NCBI GenBank assembly: GCA_963834685.1
Contig: CAWICW010000013.1
Span: forward strand, 141,359-205,358
Reading direction: 5' to 3'
From: Palsa-504 sp963834685
Lineage (GTDB): Bacteria > Actinomycetota > Actinomycetes > Streptosporangiales > Streptosporangiaceae
DNA: 64,000 bases
The position numbers were made by a program, and so were the translations under genes. Shown here piece after piece: positions 16,940 to 26,244 of this stretch. A model generated the notes under the pieces. The model worked only from the letters and a program-made list of their open reading frames with translations. It had not been told where the DNA came from and made no database searches. How positions within the stretch are numbered: the stretch's first letter is position 1; every line of letters begins with the position of its first letter.

Positions 16940-17471
16940 AACGCTCCCTTCGCAGCAGTTCAACTGCACCGTCGCTAGTGGGGACGGCCGCTGCTGTGGT
17001 TGACAATTCAGCTACGGTCGGGCTCAGGTCGCCTGCGTCGAACCACTGAGCACGTCAACAAGAGAGAGCTGGATACGACGTTGATACGTTGATTCATTCC
17101 GTCATCGCGGGAGGATCGTGTCAACGGAGGACACGTGCTGCTAACTCAGTGCGTCAGACCGACTGAGTACCATCGAGGCCCCGCCTTCGGCCGTCGAGCT
17201 GCACGGTCCGGCAGGCGGATCAGTGCAGGTGAGCGACTAGTTGCGACGACGGACCCTCGACGACCCGCTAACAACATGACGCGTGGCCGGTACAGGGAGT
17301 GGGCCGCCGTTGTATCACGGCCGCCCGATAAAAGCTCCCCTCTCTTGGAGGTTCTCCGCAGCAGTGAAGCCACAGAGCTTTGCAGCGCCGTCTGGAGCGT
17401 GAGGTATACATGCTCTACGTTGGGCTAGAGAGGGTCGGTAGAGTGCTTGTTACCTGGTCCGGTGATGGGTC
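16940..17471. other. Divergent intergenic region
   Basis: About 530 bases between the divergent FAD oxidoreductase and CapK-like genes. I find no convincing gene, RNA or repeat in it. Confidence 0.4.
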
Positions 17472-18689
17472 ATGACCAGCGCCAGAGAAAGCCTGCTCGG
17501 TCCCAGCTACTTCTACCACCGCCGCCTGATCAAGAAGTCCAGGGGCTGGTCACCCGGCGAGATCAAGGACTATCAGGAGACGCGGCTCCAACGGCTGATC
17601 CGCCGGTACGGCGATGAGATCACGCAGAAGGACGACTATCGTCGCGACCTGGGCCGGTACACTCGCTGGAACGTCGGGCTGCTCACACACACGGTGCGGA
17701 CCGGCGGGACATCAGGCCAGCCCCTTCGTTTCACAGCCGACACGTTCGCGCGCCGCCAGAAGGAGCGCGCCTACCTCTTTGACATCTGGTCCCAGGTGGG
17801 ATACGCGCCGTATGACCTCAGAGTCCGTTACGCCGGCGATCTTCACGGAGGAATGCTTCGTTACAACCGACTTGAGAACGTCTGGATCGTCTCACCTGGC
17901 GCGACCGTAGAGAGCGAGCTTGGCGGATTGCGGAGGTGGCTGCGAACTCTACCGCCATTCTTTCTTCACGTGTATCCGAGTTCTCTATACACGTTTATCG
18001 ACTTGGTGGGCGAAGATGTGTTCCGCAACCTTCCCGTTCGGGGTGTTATCGCCGCGTCCGAGATGTTCCCGGCGGGTGAGCAGTTGCGGTTTGAACGGGA
18101 GTTCGGCACCAAGATCGCCCATTGGTACGGTCACAGCGAGTACGCGATCCTGGCATACTGCTGTCGGCAGTGCCGTGGCTTCCACTTCTACCCGACGTAT
18201 GGTCACGCGGAGCTGCTCCCCTCTGAGATCGAGGGGTGCCAGCGCGTGATAGCGTCGTCATTTAACCGGATGGGTACTCAGTTCGTCCGGTATGAAACCG
18301 GCGACTTGGCCGTCGATCCGGTTGGGGGCTGCACCATCGATAGCTTCCCGCGTGCCAGCGCAATCGTCGGCAGGTCACAGGAGACCTTCGTGGACAGATC
18401 GGGGCGACGGAGGTCGCTCTATGGCTACGCGTTCGGGGACCTAGACCATGATGCATTTTATGATCAGATACGGGATATTCAATTCGTCCAGGACAAGGCG
18501 GGCTGCCTTCGTGTGCGCATAGTAACGAACGAAGGAGCAGAAAAAGACCAGATCCAGCGGACCTTCGAACGGCATATACCGATGGCCAGTCTCGAGTTCG
18601 AGTATGTCTCCGCCATCGAGCGAAGCCCAAGCGGCAAGCGGCGGTATTTCGTGGACTGCTTGCGTGCGGACGCAACGGAACAGCAATGA
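17472..18689 (+). CDS. CapK/PaaK-like adenylate-forming enzyme
   Basis: A 405-residue member of the phenylacetate-CoA ligase-like family often found in capsule loci as CapK. RTGGTSGQPLRF is the ATP-binding P-loop-like motif and HWYGHSEYAIL the second adenylate motif. FVRYETGDLA matches the hinge region and SPSGKRRYFV the C-terminal lysine motif. It probably activates a carboxylic acid for attachment to, or processing in, the polysaccharide. It is monocistronic, with convergent neighbours downstream. Confidence 0.8.
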   Translation: MTSARESLLGPSYFYHRRLIKKSRGWSPGEIKDYQETRLQRLIRRYGDEITQKDDYRRDLGRYTRWNVGLLTHTVRTGGTSGQPLRFTADTFARRQKERAYLFDIWSQVGYAPYDLRVRYAGDLHGGMLRYNRLENVWIVSPGATVESELGGLRRWLRTLPPFFLHVYPSSLYTFIDLVGEDVFRNLPVRGVIAASEMFPAGEQLRFEREFGTKIAHWYGHSEYAILAYCCRQCRGFHFYPTYGHAELLPSEIEGCQRVIASSFNRMGTQFVRYETGDLAVDPVGGCTIDSFPRASAIVGRSQETFVDRSGRRRSLYGYAFGDLDHDAFYDQIRDIQFVQDKAGCLRVRIVTNEGAEKDQIQRTFERHIPMASLEFEYVSAIERSPSGKRRYFVDCLRADATEQQ

Positions 18690-18735
18690 CCATGTGCATG
18701 TGGCAGTACGCCATCTAGATGTATCCTTGGGCGTC

Positions 18736-19560
18736 TCAAGCGTTGGCGGTGTTAACCGCGATGCCGAACATCCCGTTCCTGTCCGCCGATGCACAGATGA
18801 TGGTCTCGTATCCGGGATGCCGCTGGGCGAACATCGCGAAACCCATGTGTGAGTCGATGTCGTCCACCACGATGACCCCGCCCGCCGACATGGCTGAGGC
18901 CGCCTGCTCCATCTCGAACAGCGTGTTCTCGGCCGTGTGCAGGCTATCGTGGATGAACATCTCCACATGGCCGACCTTGGCGATCAGTGACGGCAATCGC
19001 TGCTTACTCGAGCCTTCCAGGTACGACCACCGCGGACGGCACGAAGCGGTGACAACTATGCCCGTCTCCTGGTGTAGTCGATGATCGAAGGGGAAAGGGA
19101 GATCGATGCTCCACAGGTGGCCCAGGTGGTTCTGCCCCAGCGCCTCGAGCACGATACGACTGGTAACACCATGCGCCACGCCGGTCTCGATCGCTACCTC
19201 GGGCCGGGTGTGGAGCGCCACGCACCACAGGGCACGACACAGCGAGCTGTCGCCGTCGGCGTACCAGCCATAGGTGTCGCGGCCAAAGCCAAATCCCCTG
19301 GACTCCAGCACGGCTCCGATGTCCGTAATTATCTCATCAAGCCGCTGGTCTTTCGGGCAAGGCCAAGGCGCGCCCAGTAGTTCGTGCAGGTGCTGATCCC
19401 AGGCCTGGTCCCCGACGAACATGGGTTTTTTTCCCCGCCTGTGCCACTGAGACCACTGCCGGATTTCCCCCGGCAGTGCCCGGCTTACCACGACCGGATC
19501 AGTAGCGAATGTGTGTGCAAGGCGAATGATCTTCTGCAGGCGCGTCCCGCTCCAAGCCAT
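18736..19560 (-). CDS. Class I methyltransferase (Methyltransf_24-like)
   Basis: About 274 residues. VAIETGVAHGVTSRIVLEAL is the SAM-binding loop, LWSIDLPFPFDH the acidic strand, and MFIHDSLHTAENTLFEME with GGVIVVDDIDSH are typical of the cephalosporin-hydroxylase/Methyltransf_24 type acting on small polar substrates or sugars. The ATG at 19560 begins one base after the aminotransferase stop, so the two are coupled. The substrate is unknown. Confidence 0.75.
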   Translation of the reverse strand: MAWSGTRLQKIIRLAHTFATDPVVVSRALPGEIRQWSQWHRRGKKPMFVGDQAWDQHLHELLGAPWPCPKDQRLDEIITDIGAVLESRGFGFGRDTYGWYADGDSSLCRALWCVALHTRPEVAIETGVAHGVTSRIVLEALGQNHLGHLWSIDLPFPFDHRLHQETGIVVTASCRPRWSYLEGSSKQRLPSLIAKVGHVEMFIHDSLHTAENTLFEMEQAASAMSAGGVIVVDDIDSHMGFAMFAQRHPGYETIICASADRNGMFGIAVNTANA

Positions 19561-19561
19561 T

Positions 19562-20818
19562 TCAACAGACCGCTTGCACCGCGTCTCCAAGGAGTGCCAG
19601 TCCTTGGTCGATTTCGGCGTCCGTGACGGTCAGAGGAGGCAGCAACTTGATCACTTCGTCCTTGGGGCCCGCGGTTTCCACGAGCAGCCCGCGCTCGAAG
19701 GCAGCGGAAGACACCTTCTTGGCCAGCTCACCGTCCTCGAAGGCTAGGCCGTGCGCCAGACCGCGGCCGCGTGTCTGCATCGGGGTGCCGGGCACCGACT
19801 CGGCGATCGCGGCGGCCCCGGCAGCGATACGGTCGCCCTTGGCCAAGGTGCCGTGCTCCAGCGCCTTGTGCTGCCAGTAGACGCGCAGCGCTGCCGTGCC
19901 TGTAACGAACGCCGGGTTGATTCCGCGGAAGGTGCCGTTGTGCTCACCCGGCTTCCAGATGTCCAGGTCCCGCCGGATGAGCGTGAGCGCGAGCGGCAGG
20001 CCGAAGCCGCTAATCGACTTGGACAGGCAGACGATGTCCGGCTTGATGCCGGCGGCCTCGAAGCTAAAGAACGGTCCAGTGCGGCCGCAGCCCATCTGTA
20101 TGTCATCGACGATGAGCAGGATCCCGTTCCGCTGGCATAGCTCAGACAGCTCGGACAACCACTTCAGCGGGGCTACGTTGATCCCGCCCTCGCCCTGTAC
20201 GGTCTCCACAATCACCGCAGCCACCTGGTCCGGCCCAGCGTCGCTGCCCTGAAGCAGGTGCTCGATACCGCACGAACCCGGCGTACCACCGTTCAGGCTA
20301 CAGCCGAACGGGACCTGGATAGCGTGCTGCAGCGGTACTCCTGCGGCCTGGCGGTGGAATTTACTGCTAGTGACCGCCAGCGCGCCGAGCGTCATACCGT
20401 GGAAGCCGCCAGTGAAGGTGATCACCTCAGTGCGGCCAGTAGCCATGCGGGCCAGCTTCAGCGCCGCCTCGACTGCGTTTGTCCCCCCCGGGCCCGGGAA
20501 CTGTACTCGGTAGTCCAACTGCCTGGGCTGCAGGATGAGCTCGTCGAACGCCGTCAGGAACTCAGCTTTGGCGACGGTGTGCATATCCAAAGAATGAATC
20601 ACCCGATCGTCGGCGAGATAATCTAGAAGCGCCCGCTTGATCGCCGGGTTGTTGTGTCCGTAGTTGAGCGCGCTGGCCCCGGTGAAAAAATCCAGGTAGG
20701 CGTGACCGTCCGCGGCGTACAACCAACTGCCGGATGCCCGGTCAAATACCGTTGGCCAGACACGGCAGTAGCTGCGCACCGCAGATTCCCGGTCGTCGAA
20801 GATTCCCATCGTTGACAT
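19562..20818 (-). CDS. Class III aminotransferase, EctB-like (diaminobutyrate type)
   Basis: A PLP enzyme of 418 residues. SAVRSYCRVWPTVFDRASGS and YLDFFTGASALNYGHNNP are hallmarks of L-2,4-diaminobutyrate:2-oxoglutarate aminotransferase. LLIVDDIQMGCGRTGPFF holds the PLP-contacting Asp and VCLSKSISGFGLPLAL the Schiff-base Lys. No ectA or ectC gene is adjacent, so ectoine synthesis is unlikely here; its partner is the coupled methyltransferase. It may make an amino acid or amino sugar decoration for the polysaccharide. Start 20818 or 20809 are both possible. Confidence 0.8.
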   Translation of the reverse strand: MSTMGIFDDRESAVRSYCRVWPTVFDRASGSWLYAADGHAYLDFFTGASALNYGHNNPAIKRALLDYLADDRVIHSLDMHTVAKAEFLTAFDELILQPRQLDYRVQFPGPGGTNAVEAALKLARMATGRTEVITFTGGFHGMTLGALAVTSSKFHRQAAGVPLQHAIQVPFGCSLNGGTPGSCGIEHLLQGSDAGPDQVAAVIVETVQGEGGINVAPLKWLSELSELCQRNGILLIVDDIQMGCGRTGPFFSFEAAGIKPDIVCLSKSISGFGLPLALTLIRRDLDIWKPGEHNGTFRGINPAFVTGTAALRVYWQHKALEHGTLAKGDRIAAGAAAIAESVPGTPMQTRGRGLAHGLAFEDGELAKKVSSAAFERGLLVETAGPKDEVIKLLPPLTVTDAEIDQGLALLGDAVQAVC

Positions 20819-21192
20819 ATCCTGTTCCCCTTGGGATGGTCGCCTCGTGTCGCCGACGCGCCTGGCGATTCTGCTCCATCGTGACCTTTTCGGTTATGCC
20901 GCCGGGGTCATGGAGCGTACGTTCCATCACAGCTCCAGTACCACAGCTCTAGCGTCAGCAGATGCCACATCTGCTTGATGCGTCCTCGCGGTCGAACCGC
21001 GCGCATGCTCTGCCGTTACCGAGAGAAGTGCGTCTCCCACGCAGATCCCGAGGCGACAACAGGCAGCTCGAACGCATTTTCCCCTCGACGTGTTCACGAC
21101 CAGCAGGTGGTTTAGCGGGCTCATGGGAGAACTCAGTTACTAGAGCGCGTGGTAGAAGACCGTGATACTACGAGCGCCAAGTTGGGTGATCT
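20819..21192. other. Intergenic region between aminotransferase and GT4 pair
   Basis: About 370 bases upstream of the aminotransferase and downstream of the GT4 tandem. No gene or repeat is supported. Confidence 0.35.
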
Positions 21193-22410
21193 CTACTCTG
21201 GATCGGGGGCTTTCGTCCCGAGCAGGAAGGATCGCAGCCGCGGACCGATGCGGCCTGCGTCGAAGTCACGGTGAAATCGGTCGGTCGCGGCGCTCGCCGC
21301 CTTCAGCCGCGCAGGCTCGCAGTCGAGCAGGTCGAGCAGGATCGCGGCTGCCCGGGCCGGGTCATCAAGGGGCCAGAACCGGGCCTCGACGCCATCGTCG
21401 CAGAGCTCCGCGATGGGCCCGATGGCGCCAGCCACGATGGGAAGGCCAGCGGCCATCGCCTCGATGATCGCCAGCGATGACGTTTCGGCGTACGCGGAGT
21501 GGGCGTAGGCTCGGTAGCCAGACAGGAAACTGGCCACGTCAGGTCGAAAGCCGTGGAAGCGGATCTGCTCATCCAGGCCTAGTGAGCTAGCCAGTTGCTG
21601 GAGGTCTTTCCGGAGCGGCCCGTCGCCGTACAGATCGAGTGTCAGGGAGCGCCCGAGGCGCTTGGCTTCCGCCAGGACTTCAAGCAAGAAACGATGATTC
21701 TTTCTATCCTCAAGTTTCCCGGTGCTAACCAGGTCCCCGAGTGGCTCTCGGGGAGGCTGGGCGGACAGCGGCGCTATAAAGTTGCCGATGACGGCCGAGG
21801 GAACCTCCGCAGCCTCCGGCAGCCAGCTCAGGAGCGCATCTCGCGCCCATCTGGATACGTACACCAGACCGTCGAGCTGGGGAATGACCCGCCTTTCGAA
21901 CCGCCGGATCCGCCGGAACACCAGCCCGTCACGGCTGATCTCCCTACCAGGTTCGGCGTATTCGTCGGCTTGGGAGACCCGAAAGTGGACGGCCATAACT
22001 ACGCGCTGATGCGGCCCTCGCCGCGCGCGCAAGGCCGCTCCGGCTTCCAGGGGGCCCTGGGCGTAGACGACGCAGTCGCCTGCCTTGGCCAGATACCGGC
22101 GCAGCGCGTTGCGAAGGAACACCTCATGCCAGTGCCGATACCAGACGACACTGGCGGCGCCGCTGCAGCGGACCAGGATGAGGCGGAAGCTGAAGACGGC
22201 GTCGGTGAGCGGCCTACCCCACGAGAACGGAGTGAGAAGCACGGCGGACCCACCAGATCCGTCAAGGTAGCGGCGCAACTGCCGCACGTGAGTGTGCACA
22301 CCGGTCTGCCCTTCCTCGCGGAAGATGGTGGCAATCACCAGCGGCTCCGAAGTGGCATCCAAGGATCGTTCGCCATCCGCGAGCGATGCTGCACCATGGT
22401 TGTAGCTCAC
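21193..22410 (-). CDS. Glycosyltransferase family 4, tandem copy A
   Basis: A 405-residue GT-B enzyme. TGVHTHVRQLRRYL is the N-terminal glycine/His loop facing the acceptor. DLYGDGPLRKDLQQLA and the motif AETSSLAIIEAMAAGLPIVA (E-x7-E) bind the nucleotide sugar. It is nearly identical to copy B just upstream (22503-23750) except in short blocks. It differs at FRVSQADEYAEPGRE, STGKLEDRKNH, DVASFLSGYRAYAHSAYAE, AGAIGPIAEL and the C-terminal tail. The copies probably use different donors or acceptors. Confidence 0.85.
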   Translation of the reverse strand: MSYNHGAASLADGERSLDATSEPLVIATIFREEGQTGVHTHVRQLRRYLDGSGGSAVLLTPFSWGRPLTDAVFSFRLILVRCSGAASVVWYRHWHEVFLRNALRRYLAKAGDCVVYAQGPLEAGAALRARRGPHQRVVMAVHFRVSQADEYAEPGREISRDGLVFRRIRRFERRVIPQLDGLVYVSRWARDALLSWLPEAAEVPSAVIGNFIAPLSAQPPREPLGDLVSTGKLEDRKNHRFLLEVLAEAKRLGRSLTLDLYGDGPLRKDLQQLASSLGLDEQIRFHGFRPDVASFLSGYRAYAHSAYAETSSLAIIEAMAAGLPIVAGAIGPIAELCDDGVEARFWPLDDPARAAAILLDLLDCEPARLKAASAATDRFHRDFDAGRIGPRLRSFLLGTKAPDPE

Positions 22411-22502
22411 GAATATCTAGAGCACTGCCGATCGTTACTTGATACGCCTCGTCCGTGCCATCGGGCTACCGCAGAGAAAAGAGTGGCCTGCGGTGCCCAA
22501 CG

Positions 22503-23750
22503 TTACCTGGCGGTGTCGTCCGACATTATAGGTGTCGTTCCCAGGAGGAAGGATCGTAGCTGGGGACCGACGACATCGGCACGGAAGTCACGGTGAAATC
22601 GGTCGGTTGCGGCGCTCGCCGCCTTCAGCCGCGCAGGCTCGCAGTCGAGCAGGTCGAGCAGGATCGCGGCTGCCCGTGCCGGGTCATCAAGGGGCCAGAA
22701 CCGGGCCTCGACGCCATCGTCGCAGAGCTCCGCGATACCTCCGATACCACCAGCCACGATGGGAAGGCCAGCGGCCATCGCCTCGATGATCGCCAGCGAT
22801 GACGTTTCAGAATATGAGGCATGGACGTAGGCTCGGTAGCCAGGCAGGAACTGGCGCACGTCAGGTCGGAAGCCGTGGAAGCGGATCTGCTCATCCAGGC
22901 CTAGTGAGCTAGCCAGTTGCTGGAGGTCTTTCCGGAGCGGCCCGTCGCCGTACAGATCGAGTGTCAGGGAGCGCCCGAGGCGCTTAGCTTCCGCCAGGAC
23001 TTCAAGCAAGAAACGATGATTCTTCACCAGATCAAGGCCGCCCGTGGTGACTAGGTCCCCCAGTGGCTCTCGGGGAGGCTGGGCGGGCAGCGGCGCTATA
23101 AAGTTGCCGATGACGGCCGAGGGAACCTCCGCAGCCTCCGGCAGCCAGCTCAGGAGCGCATCTCGCGCCCATCTGGATACGTACACCAGACCGTCGAGCT
23201 GGGGAATGACCCGCCTTTCGAACCGCCGGATCCGCCGGAACACCAGCCCGTCACGGCTGATGGGACTATGCATCGTAGCGGCCCATTCGTCGGCTTGGGA
23301 GAACTTGAAGTGGACGGCCATAACTACGCGCTGATGCGGCCCTCGCCGCGCGCGCAAGGCCGCTCCGGCTTCCAGGGGGCCCTGGGCGTAGACGACGCAG
23401 TCGCCTGCCTTGGCCAGATACCGGCGCAGCGCGTTGCGAAGGAACACCTCATGCCAGTGCCGATACCAGACGACACTGGCGGCGCCGCTGCAGCGGACCA
23501 GGATGAGGCGGAAGCTGAAGACGGCGTCGGTGAGCGGCCTACCCCACGAGAACGGAGTGAGAAGCACGGCGGACCCACCAGATCCGTCAAGGTAGCGGCG
23601 CAACTGGCGCACGTGCGTGTGCACACCGGTAGTGCCTTCTTCGCGCAGGATGGTGGCGATTACCAGCGGCTCCGAAACCACGCCCTGGATGTGCCGGCCA
23701 CCTGTGTGGGACGGTCCGTCATCGCTATCGCTCATATAGATAGAGAGCAT
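22503..23750 (-). CDS. Glycosyltransferase family 4, tandem copy B
   Basis: A 415-residue GT-B enzyme and the upstream member of the pair. Variant blocks here read FKFSQADEWAATMHSP, TTGGLDLVKNH, DVRQFLPGYRAYVHASYSE and AGGIGGIAEL, while the rest matches copy A almost base for base. The N-terminus (MSDSDDGPSHTGGRH) is unlike that of copy A. ATG 23750 or the in-frame ATG at 23735 could be used. A 92-base gap separates the copies. Confidence 0.85.
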   Translation of the reverse strand: MLSIYMSDSDDGPSHTGGRHIQGVVSEPLVIATILREEGTTGVHTHVRQLRRYLDGSGGSAVLLTPFSWGRPLTDAVFSFRLILVRCSGAASVVWYRHWHEVFLRNALRRYLAKAGDCVVYAQGPLEAGAALRARRGPHQRVVMAVHFKFSQADEWAATMHSPISRDGLVFRRIRRFERRVIPQLDGLVYVSRWARDALLSWLPEAAEVPSAVIGNFIAPLPAQPPREPLGDLVTTGGLDLVKNHRFLLEVLAEAKRLGRSLTLDLYGDGPLRKDLQQLASSLGLDEQIRFHGFRPDVRQFLPGYRAYVHASYSETSSLAIIEAMAAGLPIVAGGIGGIAELCDDGVEARFWPLDDPARAAAILLDLLDCEPARLKAASAATDRFHRDFRADVVGPQLRSFLLGTTPIMSDDTAR

Positions 23751-23838
23751 TCTCGGTGGACACTTGATACGTGGGTTTGTAGCACCCTGATCTGAGGGTG
23801 GCTACAGATTTCGGATCCTTGTTCGCCTGGCCGCCAGC

Positions 23839-24747
23839 CTAAGAGGCTGACTGACTGTGGCTGGCGCGGTGGGAGCGGGTCGGGGTTATCGAGAAACCGG
23901 TGACCTGGAAATTCTCGTTCCTCCCACCCGTGCTGCAGATCTCCCAGCCATAGCCGATCGACCACAGGCCGACCCGGGCCGACAGGTACCGGTGGTGCAC
24001 CAGCCAGGTGAGCATAGACAGGATGTCGACCCTACCGGACTGCTCGTTGCGGGCCAGCTTCCAGATCAGCGATGACCCGTATTTGCACAGGTTCCAGTCC
24101 TGCACCGGGACACCGTTCCTGCCGCCGAACCGGACATCGGTGGCCGAGTAGCTGCAGGCGCCGTTGTCAGCGAAATCATGCTGGATCATCACCTCATCGG
24201 GGCTAGAGGTGCAGTTGGACTTCGACGGGTTGCAGTTGTCCGGCCCGAGCCAGACGTCGTACATTGCCCAAGCACTGGTCCCGCGCGTGGCGTACATGTT
24301 TTCTTTGAACGATGAGTAGATGGAGGAGTATTCGGTCAGCGGGGTGGGTACGTCGGTGACCTGCCCGTAGTTCGCGCCGATGCTCGGGTAGGCCACCACC
24401 GCCGTGTTCCCGGCGGGCATGTCGGAGGTCACGTGCCAGTTGCCCGGGTTGGTTGCGTAAAGGGTCTGCCGCCAGCCGGGGATCGGGTTCCATACGTTGT
24501 TCCCAACGTTGGTGCTGGAGGTAGTCCCGGCGATCTGGGTGTAGCTGTTGTACGGGCCGCATTCCCCCTTCGCGGCGGCGGTCACGCAGACGGCCGACGA
24601 AAAGCTCAGGCTCTGCGGTGGCTCGGCGGTCGAGTTCGGGCTGAGCGACGGCTTAGGCGTAAGGGTCGCAGCGCTGCCGCATCCAGCGGTGAGCCCAGCG
24701 GTAAGCATGGCCACGATCGCCAGTACCGCGACCTTTAGACACGTCAC
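23839..24747 (-). CDS. Secreted GH12-like lipoprotein (copy 2)
   Basis: The N-terminus carries a hydrophobic stretch and lipobox LTAGC, then a short Ser/Pro linker and the same beta-rich domain as 8562-9515. VWNPIPGWRQTL, DMPAGNTAVV, YDVWLGPDNC, DEVMIQHDF and YGWEICSTGGRNENF align with the other copy. Cysteines are more numerous here, suggesting disulphides. It lies between glycosyltransferase genes, so it may act on or bind the exported polysaccharide. Hydrolase activity is not proven by the sequence. Confidence 0.65.
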   Translation of the reverse strand: MTCLKVAVLAIVAMLTAGLTAGCGSAATLTPKPSLSPNSTAEPPQSLSFSSAVCVTAAAKGECGPYNSYTQIAGTTSSTNVGNNVWNPIPGWRQTLYATNPGNWHVTSDMPAGNTAVVAYPSIGANYGQVTDVPTPLTEYSSIYSSFKENMYATRGTSAWAMYDVWLGPDNCNPSKSNCTSSPDEVMIQHDFADNGACSYSATDVRFGGRNGVPVQDWNLCKYGSSLIWKLARNEQSGRVDILSMLTWLVHHRYLSARVGLWSIGYGWEICSTGGRNENFQVTGFSITPTRSHRASHSQSAS

Positions 24748-25031
24748 GGTCCGTCACGCTATCACGTCGTTTAGGTCAGGTTGGGCCAGAACTCCGCGAC
24801 GATGGCTGATATGTCACCCGGGGTATCACTGCCACCTACCGAGTGATCTTGTGAGACGTGCTACCCCACAGTAAACGAACCCAAGCCGGCCCTACCAAGC
24901 GCGATGCGTTGGGCCTCGATGGTCTCGATACGGCGACCGCGGCACGCGCGTCTACAGATGGCGGTTCAGTCTCTGTCGGCAGGCGACCGGTCGGCGAGGT
25001 AAGGCAGGTTCGTGCGCGGGGGGCGTCCCGA

Positions 25032-26243
25032 GTGGCCCGAGTCCTTATCATCGTCCAGAACCTTCCGGTGCCCTTCGACCGGCGCGTATGGCTGGAATGT
25101 AAGGCGCTGACTTCGGCCGGTTACGGTGTGGCTGTCGTATGCCCGAAGGGCCGGGACGAGCCGGCCTACCAGGTCATCGACTCTGTGGAGTTGTACAGAT
25201 ACCGGCCTTACGCACCCGGCGGCAGCAAGGTCAGCTTCATCGCCGAGTACATATACTCGTTTGTCGCTACGGGATGGGGAGTTCTCAAGGCTAGGCGGTC
25301 CGGCCGCTTCGCGGCTATTCAAGCCTGCAACCCACCTGATATCTTCTGGCCGCTTGCCCTAGTCTTCCGCGTGCTCGAGGGAACACGCTTCGTTTTTGAT
25401 CACCATGACCTTTGCCCTGAGCTTTATCAATCTCGTTTCCACGGGGGTCCGAAACTACCTTACAAAGGATTGCTGGCCCTTGAGCGCAGGACGCATCGGG
25501 CCGCGGATCACGTCATCGCCACAAATGACTCTTACCGGAAGATTGCGATGACGCGCGGTGGCAAGCGGGCCAACGAGGTAACAGTCGTCCGTACCGGGCC
25601 GGACCTGCAGCGGCTGCAGCCTCGGGAGGCTGAGCCGGAGCTCCGGCGCGGCCGCCGGTTTCTCGTCGCTTACATTGGCGTCATGGGTCCGCAGGACGGT
25701 GTGGACATCGTAGTACGGGCGGCCGACATCGTCGTTAACAAACTTGGCCGTGACGACATCGCCTTCACATTGATCGGTTCAGGGGATTGCTTCGAAGATC
25801 TGATAGCACTGCGTGACGAGCTCAGCTTGGCAGGCCACGTGGAGTTTACCGGACGGGCGCCGGATGAGCTTGTCGTAGGCATCATGTCAACCGCTGACAT
25901 TGGTCTTTCGCCAGATCCAAAGAATCCGCTCAATGACGTGTCGACGATGAACAAGACAATGGAATACATGACCTTCGGGCTTCCCGTGATTGCTTTCGAT
26001 CTACGAGAAACGCGCGTCTCAGCGGGCGACGCCGCGGTTTACGTCCAGCCCAACGACGAGTATAAGTATGCCGAGGCTATCGTGGCCCTGATAGATGATG
26101 AGCTGAGACGCACCCTAATGGGCAAGATTGGCCGGGGGCGGATCGAACAAGAGCTGGCCTGGTATCACCAAGAAAGCGCCTATCTCGGCGTCTATGAAAA
26201 AGTCCTCACCGAAGGCAATGCCGCCAAGCGGGCGACAGCCTGA
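25032..26243 (+). CDS. Glycosyltransferase family 4
   Basis: A GT-B enzyme of about 403 residues. VLIIVQNLPVPFDRRVWLEC is the usual N-terminus of the WcaI-like GT4 group. VFDHHDLCPELY and LVAYIGVMGPQDGVDIVVRA follow, and NKTMEYMTFGLPVIAFDL holds the donor-binding helix. The frame is open back to an ATG at 24858, but those 58 residues show nothing conserved, so GTG 25032 is preferred. It starts a long plus-strand run: the next gene begins two bases after its stop. Confidence 0.85.
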   Translation: MARVLIIVQNLPVPFDRRVWLECKALTSAGYGVAVVCPKGRDEPAYQVIDSVELYRYRPYAPGGSKVSFIAEYIYSFVATGWGVLKARRSGRFAAIQACNPPDIFWPLALVFRVLEGTRFVFDHHDLCPELYQSRFHGGPKLPYKGLLALERRTHRAADHVIATNDSYRKIAMTRGGKRANEVTVVRTGPDLQRLQPREAEPELRRGRRFLVAYIGVMGPQDGVDIVVRAADIVVNKLGRDDIAFTLIGSGDCFEDLIALRDELSLAGHVEFTGRAPDELVVGIMSTADIGLSPDPKNPLNDVSTMNKTMEYMTFGLPVIAFDLRETRVSAGDAAVYVQPNDEYKYAEAIVALIDDELRRTLMGKIGRGRIEQELAWYHQESAYLGVYEKVLTEGNAAKRATA

Positions 26244-26244
26244 G

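Larger units (their letters stand above)
21193..23750 (-). repeat. Mosaic tandem duplication of a GT4 gene
   Basis: Two copies offset by about 1.32 kb. Blocks such as 21783-21940 versus 23105-23263, and about 21998-22280 versus 23320-23602, are identical or almost so. Changes are packed into windows of 15-60 bases, and most alter several residues in a row. This is not the scattered pattern of neutral drift. Confidence 0.85.

Noticed and set aside
19562..20818. Ectoine biosynthesis cluster
   Set aside because: Only an EctB-like gene is present; no ectA or ectC homologue is nearby.
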